Shown: positions 44,843 to 57,284 of the stretch, one piece after another | How the letters are laid out: each line of letters begins with the position of its first letter | How positions within the stretch are numbered: position 1 is the first letter of the stretch | Assembly: GCA_948146395.1 (NCBI GenBank) | Contig: OX411558.1 | Coordinates: 33,589,350-33,653,349 of the forward strand | DNA: 64,000 nt | Direction: 5' to 3' | Source of the DNA: Fragum whitleyi | Taxonomy: Eukaryota > Mollusca > Bivalvia > Cardiida > Cardiidae | Translations under genes and position numbers: made by a program | Notes under the pieces: model-generated | Databases searched by the model: none | The model's input: only the letters and a program-made list of their open reading frames with translations | What the model was told of the DNA's origin: nothing

Positions 44843-45088
44843 CTAATAGACGTGGTCAGTTGAGCCAAATGGACTGTATTTGAATCCCACCAATTGCTCA
44901 ATATTGTAGACCTATGAAGGAAAGTAGCTGGTGCGTAAGAAAGAATACAATGGTAGTATTCATATTGCTACAGCCGCTGCGGTATGACTGGAAGACTGAT
45001 TTAAGCGGCGTACAAAACAAGGCCAGCCATCGTGGTATAATTGTCATAATGCTGAAAGTGGTATTAAACCCAACCATTCAAACTCGTG
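44843..45088 (+). mobile_element. SINE family A, degenerate, with duplicated tail
   Basis: Worn tRNA head (B box TTTGAATCCC), body GTAGACCTATG...AAGTAGCTGG, and two successive tail-like parts: GATTTAAGCGGCGTACAAAA and GCTGAAAGTGGTATTAAACC. No clear target duplication. The second tail suggests two fused copies or a later insertion. Confidence 0.65.
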
Positions 45089-45763
45089 ACGAGACAAATC
45101 CTCTTTGATTTCACTAGCAGTGACACAGAATTGACAGTATTATTTATCTATATTGATTCAATGAATAATAATGAATTACATTTCAAACATAAACTCATGT
45201 TCTTATGAAAATGAATATCGTATAGCTGGCGAGGTCTGAAATAGGAGAACTGTACACGATGGAAAAAATAGACGACAAAGTGAGGAATGTTTTATTAGAA
45301 CAAAACGTGTAATTGATCCATTAAATCCTCTAACTGAAAATCAAATCGAATAAGATCCCAAATAAGGAGATCTCTTACAATAAAGGCATCTCATAGATCT
45401 GACAAACCCGAAAACATTGCTGTTGTTGGTAGTCTGACGATCCTATTATTGCCCAAGCTCCCGGTCTATGACTTTTCAAAACGCCAGTTGGTTGCTAAAT
45501 AGATTGTCGTAGACAAAAACCAGGTCCATGATGGTCCTAGATCGCTCACCCGAGTCTCCTTAACACGTGGGACATAAAAACTATAAGATTGTGTAAGGCA
45601 TATGTCCAGGAGGGAATATTTTCTAAATAATATCCATCCTCTTGACTGTTTTCTGGATATAGCATGATGTAAATATTTCCTACTTGGTTTCTAATAGTAA
45701 ACGCCCGGAAAGAACTAAATTTGATATTTCTTTTAATGATTTCCTCCATTTTTCTATTTTAAA

Positions 45764-46490
45764 TAGAATGCGCTCTTTTAGAGTCAAAATTTGCCCCCAG
45801 GGTCATTATATGGAAAATTTGATAAAGGTCCACTAGACGTTGTTACAAACCAAATATGAAAATCGTTTGCCACTGGATTCATGTTTTTTTGGTTTTTTTT
45901 ATTATTTTAAAGATTTATGTTTCTATGTTAAATAGGATACGCCCTGGCGGAGCCCAAAGTTGACCCCAGGGTCATGATATGAAAGAAAACTTGGTAGAGA
46001 TCCACTAGATGATGTAACATGCCAATTATGAAAATCGTTTGCTTCTGGTTTCAGAGGAGTTTTTTTTGTGTGTGTGTTTTTTTTTTCTTTTTTCGGTTTT
46101 ATTTTGTAAAATCCTGGCGGATCCCAAATTTGACCCCAGGGTCACGATATGAACAGACTTGATAGAGGTCCACCAGATGATGTTACATACCAAACATGAA
46201 AGCGTCCGCTTTCTAGTTTCAGAGAAGACGATTTTAAAAGATTTTCCAATTTTTCTCCTATTTGTTGCCGTGGCAACCAGAGTTTAAAGTGTGGATTTTG
46301 ATTATATAAACAACTTCAGTAAGCCTGGCCAAAGCAACACCCCTGCCAAGTTTCATCAATATTGGCAAACCGATTTAGGAGATCATGTTTTAGTAATTTT
46401 GGATGACACATGACGCATTACGCATGACGGACGATGAACTTTGGACGATCGCAATAGCTCACATTGAGCACTTCGTGCTCAGGTGAGCTA
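45764..46490 (-). mobile_element. AGCTCACCTGAGC-type tandem-repeat MITE, reverse copy
   Basis: Ends at 46490 with CACTTCGTGCTCAGGTGAGC, preceded by ACGCATGACGGACGATGAAC. Contains about three internal units of roughly 160 bp in the reverse sense (ACCCCAGGGTCA, GTCCACTAGATGATGTTACA, CCAAATATGAAAGC-like). It includes T-rich low-complexity stretches near 45890 and 46065-46095. Confidence 0.7.
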
Positions 46491-46494
46491 ACAC

Positions 46495-47060
46495 TAAACC
46501 GTAAGTGGTCGACATAAACGTCTTATTTGTAGCTTCTAAAAGGTGTATACATAAGTTTTGACCTAACCATTTCTCAATCTTGGGGCACAATGGGCCACGC
46601 AAATGTCCTGGGAAAAAATAAAAAGACAAAGGTAAACAGTGCGAAACATGTTTGAATTAATGTTTTGGTCGGTTAATTGATATTTAGCTAGCCTAGCTGA
46701 TTAACACATATTCAATGTTCAAATGATTGCAAACTACCACTGGATCTTAAACACTTAATCCATTGAATTATTACGCCATCAATAGACGTTCTTATGTATT
46801 TGATCAATGTGGCAAATATATTTTTATTTGTATCTCATCCCCTGTATATATTTAGCTAATCTGGGTACATCGTGTTAATTGGGAGCTTTATTATAATTAA
46901 ATGAATTTAATCAGTCCCTATGTTCAACTTACACAAATTTATTCTTCTGATTTGATATATAGTTAATGTTTATTGAAAAACTAGTTCGAAGGACGGGCGC
47001 TGAAAAATCGACAGTATCCATACATTATATTGGTATTTTCCACGATACGTAGGTACTTCG
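46495..47060. other. Intergenic sequence, nothing recognised
   Basis: AT-rich, no ORF or repeat boundary recognised. Confidence 0.3.
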
Positions 47061-47061
47061 A

Positions 47062-47225
47062 CTTGTTTGTTTGAGTGGGCTTTCAACACTCTTTCCGTTT
47101 AATCGCGGCACTGGAGCACCTTACAATGGTTCCTGGTATTTCTTACACCATTACATATATTCCTAGCCTCCAGCTGCTTTCCAACGTAGGTCTGTGATTA
47201 TCAACCCATTGCTGTGAGACAACGT
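47062..47225 (-). mobile_element. SINE family A, reverse-oriented fragment
   Basis: The reverse complement reads CACAGCAATGGGTTGATAAT, then AGAAATACCAGGAACCATTG, GGTGCTCCAGTGCCGCGATT and GTGTTGAAAGCCCACTCAAA, matching the family A body and tail. Head missing. Confidence 0.75.
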
Positions 47226-47229
47226 AGCC

Positions 47230-48450
47230 ACTTCGAAATAGTGATCATAAAATGCCCCCCCCCCCTCCAACATTCTTCATGCAATCTTTTGATGTAGATA
47301 TTTTTGGACGACATTTTTACCTCAATCTTGACGAAATATTTTTTTTTTTAAAAATAACAGTGTAAAACGTGGGGCAGATTACTACAATGAAACATCTCAC
47401 CGGGAACAAGATACTAAAATGGGGGTGGGTGGAGTTTAAACTGTTACACTAGTATATTCACGTTTAAATGTTTTACGATGATATTAATACTCCCTAAAGT
47501 TTGAAGCATAAAATTTATATGTAGGTACAGATTAAATGAAATAGGTCTTAACGTAAAATTGGGTTTAAAAAGAAGAAAGAATACACTAAGTTTGGTTTAT
47601 TAATTTTTTGGAAGATTCCAATTTAAGGTTATTTATTTTTGGGGTTTAACTTGTCAACAGTCTGGTCTTGATCTAGGTGATCTGATCTAGAACATGTAAT
47701 ACTACTTAATTGAAACACTGCGGCTATTTCTTAATGACAATATACACAACAGAGTGAGAATTTGGTTTAATTCCTCTTTGAAAACAATTTCAAGTATGCA
47801 GCTATTATGTAAGCGTGGGCACAAAATAGTCCCACATATAATATGTCTTTTTATGATGTTACACTTAAACATGTGCTTCATAATATTAAATTGTAGGATA
47901 TGGAGGGAGCTTTCTTGTGGTTTCATGGGGGTATGGGGCTGTAGGCCTAATAGCACTTACGTATCAATCCGCTTTCCTCATTTATGCAATGTGATTGGGT
48001 TTTTGGTTTCATACCCCAGTAAAATTATAGGGTGCTCTCTTCATCTCTTAAATGGATGGTCTGAAGTGAGTGTGAAATGTATGAGAAATTCTTCAGTACT
48101 GTATGATCATAATCTGGGCGACATGATTTATATCATGTTATATTACTAAATTGTAGCACTGTGGCTGTTTCTTGGATAAGTTGGAGCAACAACATTGCTG
48201 TTGTTTCTGCAACTTATACAAAGATAGATGGCTTGCTCTAAAATTGAATGTATGACATATAATTTTGTATATTCACATTTCAATCTAGTTGTTTCAATCT
48301 GGTCCTTGCAGTCTTATTGTTATAAGATTTGATTGAGTTCAATAGGGATATCCTAAATACTTCATACATAATACAATTTGTAAAATTGATGACCTTGGTT
48401 GAGGGTGAATGTATGGGAATTGTCTCTGTGTAGCCTGGGTACTAGGTTGT
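47230..48450. other. Intergenic sequence, nothing recognised
   Basis: AT-rich. The open frame 47754-48149 (131 codons) shows no family motif and overlaps an opposite-strand frame of similar size, so it is taken as chance. Confidence 0.3.
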
Positions 48451-48453
48451 AGG

Positions 48454-48665
48454 GCTTTCCTCAGGCTCAGCTGAGGTTTTTTCTCATGTTTCAACTTGAT
48501 ATTAAAGCTTTAATTCTGTTGTAAATCTAAAGTAAATTGGTGAATTTAGAGGATAGCATTAGTAGGTTGTTAAAAATAACAGCTTATTGATGCTGTCTTT
48601 TATGTTCATACATTCATTTAAATCTTAAATTTGAGAGTATTCTCAGTGGAGAGCGAGATGGGCTT
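48454..48665. repeat. Diverged relative of the GGGCCC MITE
   Basis: CCTCAGGCTCAGC near the left, TTGAGAGTATTCTCAG near the right, and an internal CAGCTTATTGATGCTGTCTT that parallels CAACTTATTAGTATCATCTT at 15416. Termini are worn. Confidence 0.45.
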
Positions 48666-48669
48666 TATA

Positions 48670-49733
48670 GTCTTGGACCCTGACTTTGATCCGGATCATT
48701 TCTGTGCAAGGTCCTATATGTACCATCATTATTATTAACCTCAAATATTTTTCTACATCATACCCGGAACTCTATTAGCTTTTAAATTGTTTCTGAATGA
48801 TATTCTAAACCTAATTGGTGCTGAAATGCTTCTTATAGATGCTTATAACAAACAAAGAGTTATACCGAAACAAATGCCTACATTGAGGGTGGACGGTATT
48901 GTAGGCGGATCTGTAAGGTTTGATCTTGGTTTGGGTGATCTAAGATAAATTCATACACTATTTTACATTAACTTTGAAGTTGTTCTTAAAATAATTCAAG
49001 GGACCAAATAGGGACCAAATAGCAAACAATGCATTCTTAGATGGACTATAATGAGAAGGAATGTACAGAACATGTTTCTTTGCAGTCTTGTCTTGTTCTA
49101 GCTAGTCTAACCCAATTCACATCATATTATAATGACTTTTACTATTTCGAAGCTGTATTGAATGATATCCCAGTTACTCTGTAGAGAAGAAAAAACTACT
49201 ATAAGACTAATGAATTATTTTGAGGTCAACTTGTGTAGTGTCCACTTCTGTACAGACTAGTTCCTTCGAGGTGATATATTTAAAATATTGTGTTATAAAC
49301 ATTGGATGTGGAGATTCTTCTGATAGATATCAAAATCTCAACAGACAACAAGTTATGATCAAAAGCTGGTTTTCCAAGAAGTATTTAGTGATAAACCAGA
49401 TACGAATTGAACACATGTCTGTACTGAAGTGGATGGCATTTAAATTGAGTGAATGTATAGTAGGTACTCTAATACTGTTTGTTATGTACGATTTCACCTC
49501 TTCGGTTACTCTTATACTTCGAAACATTGATTCTATTCATTCTTTGGAATAGAAAGTAACTATTTGGTATACACTACAAAAACCTTGTATCTTTTTTGCA
49601 AATCTAATAGCTCTTAGAAAATGCATATGAGGAGGCCAACTTTCGAAATATATTTCAAAATGTTCTACTTTTTTGCATTGGGGAATCATGCTCTGCACAC
49701 GCCCATACTTAAATTTCAATTATGTAAGTAAAA
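48670..49733. other. Sequence upstream of the LINE ORF2
   Basis: No ORF1-like frame (no coiled coil, RRM or CCHC knuckle) and no clear 5' end was found for the Tx1-like LINE. The 110-codon frame at 49220-49552 has no family motif. Confidence 0.3.
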
Positions 49734-52700
49734 ATGGAAGACCTCAGAATAGCATCTTTCAATTGCCGTGGTATAAATGGAAGTAAAAAAAGACTTTCAG
49801 TTCTTCAATATCTTAAGAATCTCAATTACAATATTTACTGTATTCAAGATACCCACTTTACAGAAGATATGTTCAAAACAATATATACACAATGGGGATC
49901 AGAAGTTGTGTTAAGCTGTCATACGTCTAATAGCAGAGGTATAGCAATTCTTTTCAATAAAGTAAACTTTGTGATCCATAAGAGAATATCTGATAAAGAG
50001 GGAAATTACCTCATTCTTGACATATCTATTAATGAAAATCGATTTACTCTTGCAGCGATTTATGGTCCAAACACAGATCGTCCCGAGTTTTATGAACACT
50101 TATTTAACAACATAGACTCGATTGAAAATGAGTCATTTGTGATTTGTGGAGATTTTAATCTAGTACTCGACCCAGAAAAAGATTATTATAATTACAAACA
50201 TATCAATAACAAACGATCTAGAGAAACTTTAATAAATATAATCACAAATAGACAACTTGTTGATCCATACAGAGAAAAAAATATAGACTCCAAAAGATAT
50301 ACATGGAGAAAACACAAGCCTTTGCAGCAAGCAAGACTTGACTTCTTTCTAGTATCTAACCCTATGTCCATCTTCGTCACCAACTCGACGATAGAGAAAA
50401 GTTTTCAATCAGACCACTCTCTTATTTCATGCTCTTTAAAATTCAATGACTTTGAATATGGATCTGGATTATGGAAACATAACAACATGCATTTAAAAGA
50501 TATTGACTATGTAAAGAAGATTAATTCTAAAATAGATGATATAATTAAACAATATGCGGTCCCAGTATACAATAGAGAACATATATGTGATATTCCAGGA
50601 GAAGAAATACAATTCTGTATTAACGATCAACTTTTCCTAGATACTTTACTTATGGAACTCAGAGGGGTTGCCATTTCATACAGTTCTTTCGTTAAAAAGA
50701 AGCAAAAAACGGAAGAGATTTCACTCATTAATAAGATTAAAGAAATAGAAAATAATAACAATGATAATGATATAGAAAATCTGCTTAATCTTAACGCAAA
50801 ATTAGAAGAAATTCAAATATCAAAAACTGAAGGACAAATAATTAGATCTAAATTGATATACAGTAAAGAAGGAGAAAAACCTTCCAAATACTTTTGTAAT
50901 CTTGAGAAATTAAACTCAGTAAACAAAACCATCACTCAAATACAAACAAATAATGGAAAAATCATAACTAACCACAAAGATATCCTCAGCGAAATCAAAG
51001 TATTTTATGAAGCGCTATATAAACGAAGAGACCTAGAAAATAATGACCAAACAAACGATTTCTGTAAAGATATCAAAATTCCAAAATTATCAAATGCCAA
51101 ATCGACTTTGATAGAAGGAAAAATTACCCTAAATGAAGCATCTAGTGTACTTAAGGCAATGAAGAATAATAAAAGCCCCGGAACTACTGGTTTTAGTGCA
51201 GAATTTTACAAAATATTTTGGAAAAGACTAGGGCCATTCATAGTGCGCAGTCTAAATGAAGCTTATGACACAAATCAGTTGTCATGTACCCAAACTCAAG
51301 GTATTATCACATGTATCCCTAAAGGTGACAAACCACGTCAATTTTTAAAAAACTGGAGGCCTATAACACTACTAAATACCATATATAAAATCGGATCAGG
51401 ATGCATTGCTAAACGACTAAAAGAGGTTATAACTGATCTCATCCACTCCGATCAAACAGGCTTCATCGAAGGCCGCTACATAGGTGAAAACACTAGACTT
51501 ATATATGACATTCTCCATTACACGGAGGAGAACAAAATCTCGGGAATGATAATGTCAATTGATTTCGAAAAGGCTTTCGATTCTCTATCATGGTCTTTTA
51601 TCGATAAAACCCTAAAACTCTTTAATTTTGGACCATCAATTTGCAAATGGTTTAATATTTTATACAAAAATTCCAAATCTTCCATTGTGCAGTGTGGCTT
51701 TCTTTCTGACTTTTTCAAAATAGGCAGGGGTTGTAGGCAAGGTGATCCGCTTTCAAGCTATATCTTCATTCTATGTGCAGAAATTCTTTCACTTAAGATA
51801 AGACAAATGAAAGAAATTAAAGGAATCAAGATAAATGATATGGAGCACAAACTATCACAATTTGCAGATGACACTTGTCTTATACTTGATGGCTCAGAAG
51901 AATCACTTTTCACTACTCTCGAAGTATTGAACAGTTTTTCTTATGTGTCTGGGTTAAAAATCAATTACGACAAGACTAAAGTAGTGTGGATAGGTAAAGA
52001 TAAATATAGTACACGCAGTATCAAAACAAAATGGAAACTAGATTGGTCACACCACCAATTTCAAATGCTTGGCATCATTTTTAACGTAGATCTTACCAAA
52101 ATGATCGAATTGAACTACAATAGCAAAATCCAATCAATGAGTAATACTATTAGAAACTGGAATAAAAGGATATTAACACCACTAGGAAAAATAGTAGTGA
52201 TTAAAAGTCTTCTGATATCTCAAATTAACCATCTCTTTCTTGCCCTTCCAAACCCACCAGAAAAAACCTTAGATAAAATTGAAAAAATGCTATATGATTT
52301 CATTTGGCAAGGCCCACACAAAATTAAAAAATCAGTTCTTACTCAAGATTACGCACAAGGGGGCTTAAAAATGATAAACATTAAAGCTTTCAACTGTGCT
52401 CTGAAAGCAACATGGATAAGGAGACTTATTAAACAAGAAGGAAGTTGGTCAAACATTATCAATAGCATATTGAATATTCAAAAGTTAACTAATTGTGGAA
52501 ATGTTTACGCAGAAATGGTGGCTACCAAAACAACAAACCCTTTTTGGAAAGATACACTCCATTCCTATGTCAAAGTAATATCAAAACACGAAACGGTGCG
52601 GGAAAACATTTCAGAATATCCATTATTTTACAATCACCACATTTTAATTGACTCAAAAAGTTTTTTCTATAATGAATGGTTCGAAAAGGGAATAAGCTGC

Positions 52701-53498
52701 ATAGGGGATCTGTTAAATTGTAAGGGGGGATTCTACAACCTAAGAGAAATGAAAGATAGATATGACTTAAATATAAATTTTTTAAACTATGAATCGGTAA
52801 AAGCCGCTATTAAATCATTTCTAAGAAGGATAGGTGTAGGCCATATACCCCCTTTGGCATATCAAAGACCCCACATTCCGATTTTTCTTAGAACTATACT
52901 AACCAATTCCAAAGGTACAGGAGAGATTTATAAAAACTTGAATTCGAATAAAAATATGCCTGTATGTATTAAACGCTGGGAAGATAAATTAAATATCACC
53001 TTCAACCAAAGAGACTGGAAAATCATTTTTGCATTGCCTTTTAAAATAAGTACAGACACTAAAATTCAGTGGTTTCAAGTAAGAATTTTGCACAGAATCC
53101 TGGGCACAAACCATTATCTTGAAAAAATTCGATACATTGATAATCCCAACTGTACTTTCTGCAATGAGAACAGAGAAACCATAGATCATATATTCTGGCA
53201 TTGTGAAATCACCAATCCGATATTTACAAACTTGATAAGATTTCAAAACCAATTGTTTAATTCGATTGACTTAAAAACTGTTGTATTTGGATATACGGAC
53301 AACAGCATAGCAAAAAACTTGATTCTAATATTCACCAAACTATATATCTTTCAATGTCGAAAAAACAAATGTCGTCCATCTGTATGTGGGTCCATGTCAT
53401 ACATCTTGAAAAAATACAATATGTGCAAAGAACAAGCAATTTTAAACAATGAAATAGAAACGTTTAATAAAACATGGATGAACTTTGTACAAACCTAA
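49734..53498 (+). CDS. Tx1/L1-type LINE ORF2 protein (endonuclease-reverse transcriptase), intact
   Basis: 1254 codons without a stop. ORF2 nicks target DNA and copies the LINE RNA into it. The N-terminal apurinic-type endonuclease (about residues 1-235) has FNCRGI, IQDTHF (Asp where L1 usually has Glu), AAIYGPN, CGDFN, RLDFFLVS and SDHSLIS. The linker follows, then the reverse transcriptase (about 480-760) with NNKSPGTTGF, PKGDKP...NWRPITLLN, SIDFEKAFDSLSW, GCRQGDPLSSYIF, catalytic FADDTCLIL and SGLKINYDKT. The C-terminal part has LTPLGKIVVIKSLL and a zinc-knuckle-like CTFCNENRETIDHIFWHC. ATG follows an A-rich AAAA context. No ORF1 was found upstream, so the copy may be 5'-truncated. All catalytic motifs seen are complete, pointing to a young insertion. 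Confidence 0.93.
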   Translation: MEDLRIASFNCRGINGSKKRLSVLQYLKNLNYNIYCIQDTHFTEDMFKTIYTQWGSEVVLSCHTSNSRGIAILFNKVNFVIHKRISDKEGNYLILDISINENRFTLAAIYGPNTDRPEFYEHLFNNIDSIENESFVICGDFNLVLDPEKDYYNYKHINNKRSRETLINIITNRQLVDPYREKNIDSKRYTWRKHKPLQQARLDFFLVSNPMSIFVTNSTIEKSFQSDHSLISCSLKFNDFEYGSGLWKHNNMHLKDIDYVKKINSKIDDIIKQYAVPVYNREHICDIPGEEIQFCINDQLFLDTLLMELRGVAISYSSFVKKKQKTEEISLINKIKEIENNNNDNDIENLLNLNAKLEEIQISKTEGQIIRSKLIYSKEGEKPSKYFCNLEKLNSVNKTITQIQTNNGKIITNHKDILSEIKVFYEALYKRRDLENNDQTNDFCKDIKIPKLSNAKSTLIEGKITLNEASSVLKAMKNNKSPGTTGFSAEFYKIFWKRLGPFIVRSLNEAYDTNQLSCTQTQGIITCIPKGDKPRQFLKNWRPITLLNTIYKIGSGCIAKRLKEVITDLIHSDQTGFIEGRYIGENTRLIYDILHYTEENKISGMIMSIDFEKAFDSLSWSFIDKTLKLFNFGPSICKWFNILYKNSKSSIVQCGFLSDFFKIGRGCRQGDPLSSYIFILCAEILSLKIRQMKEIKGIKINDMEHKLSQFADDTCLILDGSEESLFTTLEVLNSFSYVSGLKINYDKTKVVWIGKDKYSTRSIKTKWKLDWSHHQFQMLGIIFNVDLTKMIELNYNSKIQSMSNTIRNWNKRILTPLGKIVVIKSLLISQINHLFLALPNPPEKTLDKIEKMLYDFIWQGPHKIKKSVLTQDYAQGGLKMINIKAFNCALKATWIRRLIKQEGSWSNIINSILNIQKLTNCGNVYAEMVATKTTNPFWKDTLHSYVKVISKHETVRENISEYPLFYNHHILIDSKSFFYNEWFEKGISCIGDLLNCKGGFYNLREMKDRYDLNINFLNYESVKAAIKSFLRRIGVGHIPPLAYQRPHIPIFLRTILTNSKGTGEIYKNLNSNKNMPVCIKRWEDKLNITFNQRDWKIIFALPFKISTDTKIQWFQVRILHRILGTNHYLEKIRYIDNPNCTFCNENRETIDHIFWHCEITNPIFTNLIRFQNQLFNSIDLKTVVFGYTDNSIAKNLILIFTKLYIFQCRKNKCRPSVCGSMSYILKKYNMCKEQAILNNEIETFNKTWMNFVQT

Positions 53499-54140
53499 TG
53501 TATTTAAAAAAAAGTCTATAATCCAAATATAGCCGATAACCCCTGCATCGAATAAAAATAAAAGCACCCTAACTGTTCTTCCAAATCTTTAACAAGATTT
53601 TCGTAAAAAAAATAATAATAAATTACTAATATAGAAATTATGGATAGTGTGCAGTGCCATGTCTCCAATATTGTGTGTTATGTGTTTTTTTTTTCCTGTT
53701 AAATGTCTAATGAATGAGTGTGTGAAGATGGTGGATGTATGCGTGGGTGTTTTTTTTTTTGTTGAGTAATATTTTTGTATTCTCCAACTTTGTTAACCCA
53801 ATAGACTAAAAGTAACATGTAATATAACGTAAATTAAGAAATGTAGATGTGACATGCAAATATAGTTGTGTATAATAACAAGATTTAAATAATGTAAGGT
53901 GACATGGAAAACACCTATATGAAGAATAGAAAAATTGAATTTTAATCAAAAGTGTTATTGGCCATTTTATTGGCTGGTTAATTTCAAAACCAGTGTTCCA
54001 AAACATCATGAGAAAAATTAATCTAACTCAAGAACCTATTACACACAATTATGTGGCATAACTTTTGTACGCATACTTTATTTATGTTAAATGGTGAAAA
54101 CAACGATAACAACAACAACAACAACAACAACAAACAATAG
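53499..54140 (+). other. Probable LINE 3' region ending in (AAC)n
   Basis: AT-rich non-coding sequence with T-runs at about 53683-53695 and 53749-53760. An ACAACAACA microsatellite at about 54100-54135 may be the LINE tail. No target-site duplication could be matched by eye. Confidence 0.35.
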
Positions 54141-54982
54141 TCTGCATTGACCTTTTCAGTTCTCGGGCATCGTAACTACAGTTCATGATACGCTGTAGAT
54201 GGAAGGCTCTTTAACTGAACTAACCAGTGTTAAGGGTGTTATCTATTTCTCTTGGATTTGGAGGACGAGAACTACAGAATAGACAAAAACAAATTCAAAA
54301 ATATCCAGGATCTTCTAGCATCCTTCTGAACTACTTAGAAATAGTAAATTTTGTCTACCAAAAAACCAAATTGACACTAGCTGTATGTCTTTATTTTCAG
54401 TGGAATTAATGCATTGTTTAATCCAACCAAATAAAATATGTTCACAAAATTCAAAAGTGTAAATTTGCAAAATTGCAAAGCAAAAATTTAGAAAGATTTA
54501 TCTCAAAAACACAAATTCCAATCTTGGAGGGATTGAGGACACCCACATCACAATATCACAATATCACAGAATATAGAAACTGAATAGTTATATAGTCTAA
54601 AACTTCGAACAAAAAACATTGAAAGCATAATCCTGTTTAACTTTATGATGCTCTATTATGTTGGTTTTGTTGGAGAATGAAAAAAAAAAAAAAAAAAACC
54701 AACAAAAAAAAAACTTGTCAACCCCACGCATTACCTTACACAAAGGGTTTTACAATAGAAGAGAGCAATTTGACTATAAAACTAAATTAGCAACAGGTGT
54801 CCCTTTATGGAAACATGAAACATTTGTAAATAGTTATTTGATTAATTTATAGGAATGGATCACAACACGAGGGAATAGAAATATATTTCAATTAAATCAT
54901 CGATCGACCTTTGCGTAATGAGGAAACGAACTTGGCCCCGAAAAATGACAAGCGTCTGAGCATCTCTAGAAACGAAGTCTGC

Positions 54983-54983
54983 A

Positions 54984-55073
<90 letters not shown>

Positions 55074-55104
55074 ATCTATCTATCTATCTATCTATCTATA
55101 TATC

Positions 55105-55160
<56 letters not shown>

Positions 55161-55214
55161 ACTATCTATCTATCTATCTATCTATCTATCTGTCTGTCTG
55201 TCTGTCTGTCTGTC
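54983..55214. repeat. CTAT/GATA microsatellite
   Basis: About 230 bp of (CTAT)n with a few interruptions, changing to (CTGT)n from about 55190. It creates a long meaningless open frame of YLSI repeats. Expected to be highly length-polymorphic. Confidence 0.97.
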
Positions 55215-55580
55215 TTGGGGGTCACTGATGACGGTTACATGTGGATCCTGTGATTATATTGAATAAATCAGTAAACTTTACCACAAATAGAATGAACTAA
55301 GACTTCAAAGGATAACGTACACATTTTTATTAAGAAAGCAAGCATATATTTTCAAAGCAGGAAATTACATGTTGAGAATTTTTGTTTTCTATATAAAATA
55401 AGGTCTTTTTGTTCCTTGACTCCGAGGGGGTAGTATGTAAACTACCTTATTTGGAAATTTAACAAAAAAAATATTGCATGTATTCAATGGTTTCCTATGG
55501 TCAATGAAAAAGGGGCTTCTGATGTCGATTTGAAAATGTTTCGAGTGGCATTTTTACATAAATAGTGGATGATAAACACT

Positions 55581-55840
55581 TTATGAGATTGTAGACGCAA
55601 TGGGTATTAAAAGCGGCACCTATATGAGATGGTGGAAGCAATGAGTATTATGAAAAGCGACACCTATATGAGATTGTAGACACAATGGGTATTAAAAGTG
55701 ACACCTATATGAGATGTAGAAGCAATGGGTATTAAATGCGACACCTATATGAGATGTAGAGGCAATGGATATTAAAAGCGACACCTATATGAGATGTAGA
55801 AGAAATGGGTATTAAAAGCGACACCTATATGAGATTGAAG
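55581..55840. repeat. 40 bp minisatellite
   Basis: Seven copies of TATGAGAT...GCAATGGGTATTAAAAGCGA-type units at spacings of 41, 44, 41, 40, 40 and 40 bases. The first copy is the most diverged. Confidence 0.9.
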
Positions 55841-55849
55841 AATGAACAA

Positions 55850-57280
55850 TGAAATATGCTTTGGTGGCTCACTGTACAGGCCCTATCATTGGGTTTCATA
55901 TCATTGGGTTATTTTTGGGCACTGCCCCGCATGAAAGTATTGTGCATAGAAATAAATACTGTTTTTAAATAAGTCCGTAAATACAGGTGACATACAGCCT
56001 TGATATTTGTTGTATATCATCATCATGTAGACATATACCAGGTTTGTTCATGTCATAACCTTTGTGTACTATTTGGCGTCTTTTCCAGCTCATTCGATTT
56101 CGATAACGTGGGTGTGGAAGGATCTTATTGATCGGAAAAATCTTTGCTCTCTTCATGCTTCGTTTGCTTTGTTTTTCAACGACGTTCGTATTGGCGTCGC
56201 GCACTCTAATTTTTAACATTTTGTAACGTCGATTCATTTAGACGTTATTACATTATATTTTTCTGAAGCGCTTCTTGTTTATCGTATGTACATTTGTAAC
56301 GCGTATTTATTTTTTAAAATTGCTTTATAAGTTATATTCCGAATAAGAAAGAATAAACTCTTTTCTGCTAGAAGCATTTTTGATATCGGCTTTAATTATT
56401 TTTATCTAGAATTGCTGAAAAAGCACAGCGCGCAATGTAAATCGTATGACGTTAAATATAATACGTTTTTGAAAAGTATGTCCACACAGCCAAATCTAAA
56501 TATTTTTTTATTTTTTAAACATATCTTTACGAAAATTTTCCTTGTGATTGTACGAAAAAATAATATTTCAAAAATATAGAATGATTTTTGATACTCATTT
56601 TGATTGTGAAATGCGACAGCGATGTATTTTGAAAACCGGCAATAAAATTCGCATATGTAAGAAATTGTGTCCACACATATTTTCTTTCTTTATTTTGTTG
56701 TATATGACGTATTATTATTTCTAACCACATTAACAAAAACTAGAAAAAAAATAATATTTTTATTTTCAAACTTTACAAAAATTCATTTATCATTTATAAG
56801 GATATTGAGAAAAGATTACCCTTATTCACGCCGATTTTTCGTTAAAATTTGACGTTTTACAACTTTTGAATTGTAAAATAAATCTCTATCAATTGTTTGT
56901 TATTTTACTGACGGTCATCTTAGTTCACCTACTAACACGATATCACCTCTCGCGCAAATCCTAAGATTTCAAACATTTTTCATGAACTAATAAATGCATT
57001 ATAGGGATTTTAAAGAAATCTACCCACACATAATTTGTTACGTTTTACAAACGTAATTTACGAATTTTGATGACAAAGAAACTTAATTAAACAGGAATTT
57101 ATATTCCTAAATTCACCTAACAAATATACTTTAAAAGTATGCTTTCTTGTGGTTCGATTGGTATAAAGAACATAGAAATTGACCAACAGGTTCGGAAAAT
57201 ATGTCAGATGGAACTTAAAGGGAGACGTTCAATTTCAAATGTTAAGCATTACCGTGCGCGACGTCATTTGTCTCAATGCA
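55850..57280. other. Intergenic AT-rich sequence, nothing recognised
   Basis: Very AT-rich between 56.2 and 57.1 kb. No gene-like frame on either strand and no clear repeat boundary. Confidence 0.3.
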
Positions 57281-57284
57281 AAAA

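Noticed and set aside
47754..48149. 131-codon frame as a LINE ORF1 or gene
   Set aside because: No coiled coil, RRM or zinc knuckle, and an antisense frame of similar size overlaps it.
54911..55228. 105-codon open frame rich in YLSI
   Set aside because: Pure translation of the CTAT microsatellite.
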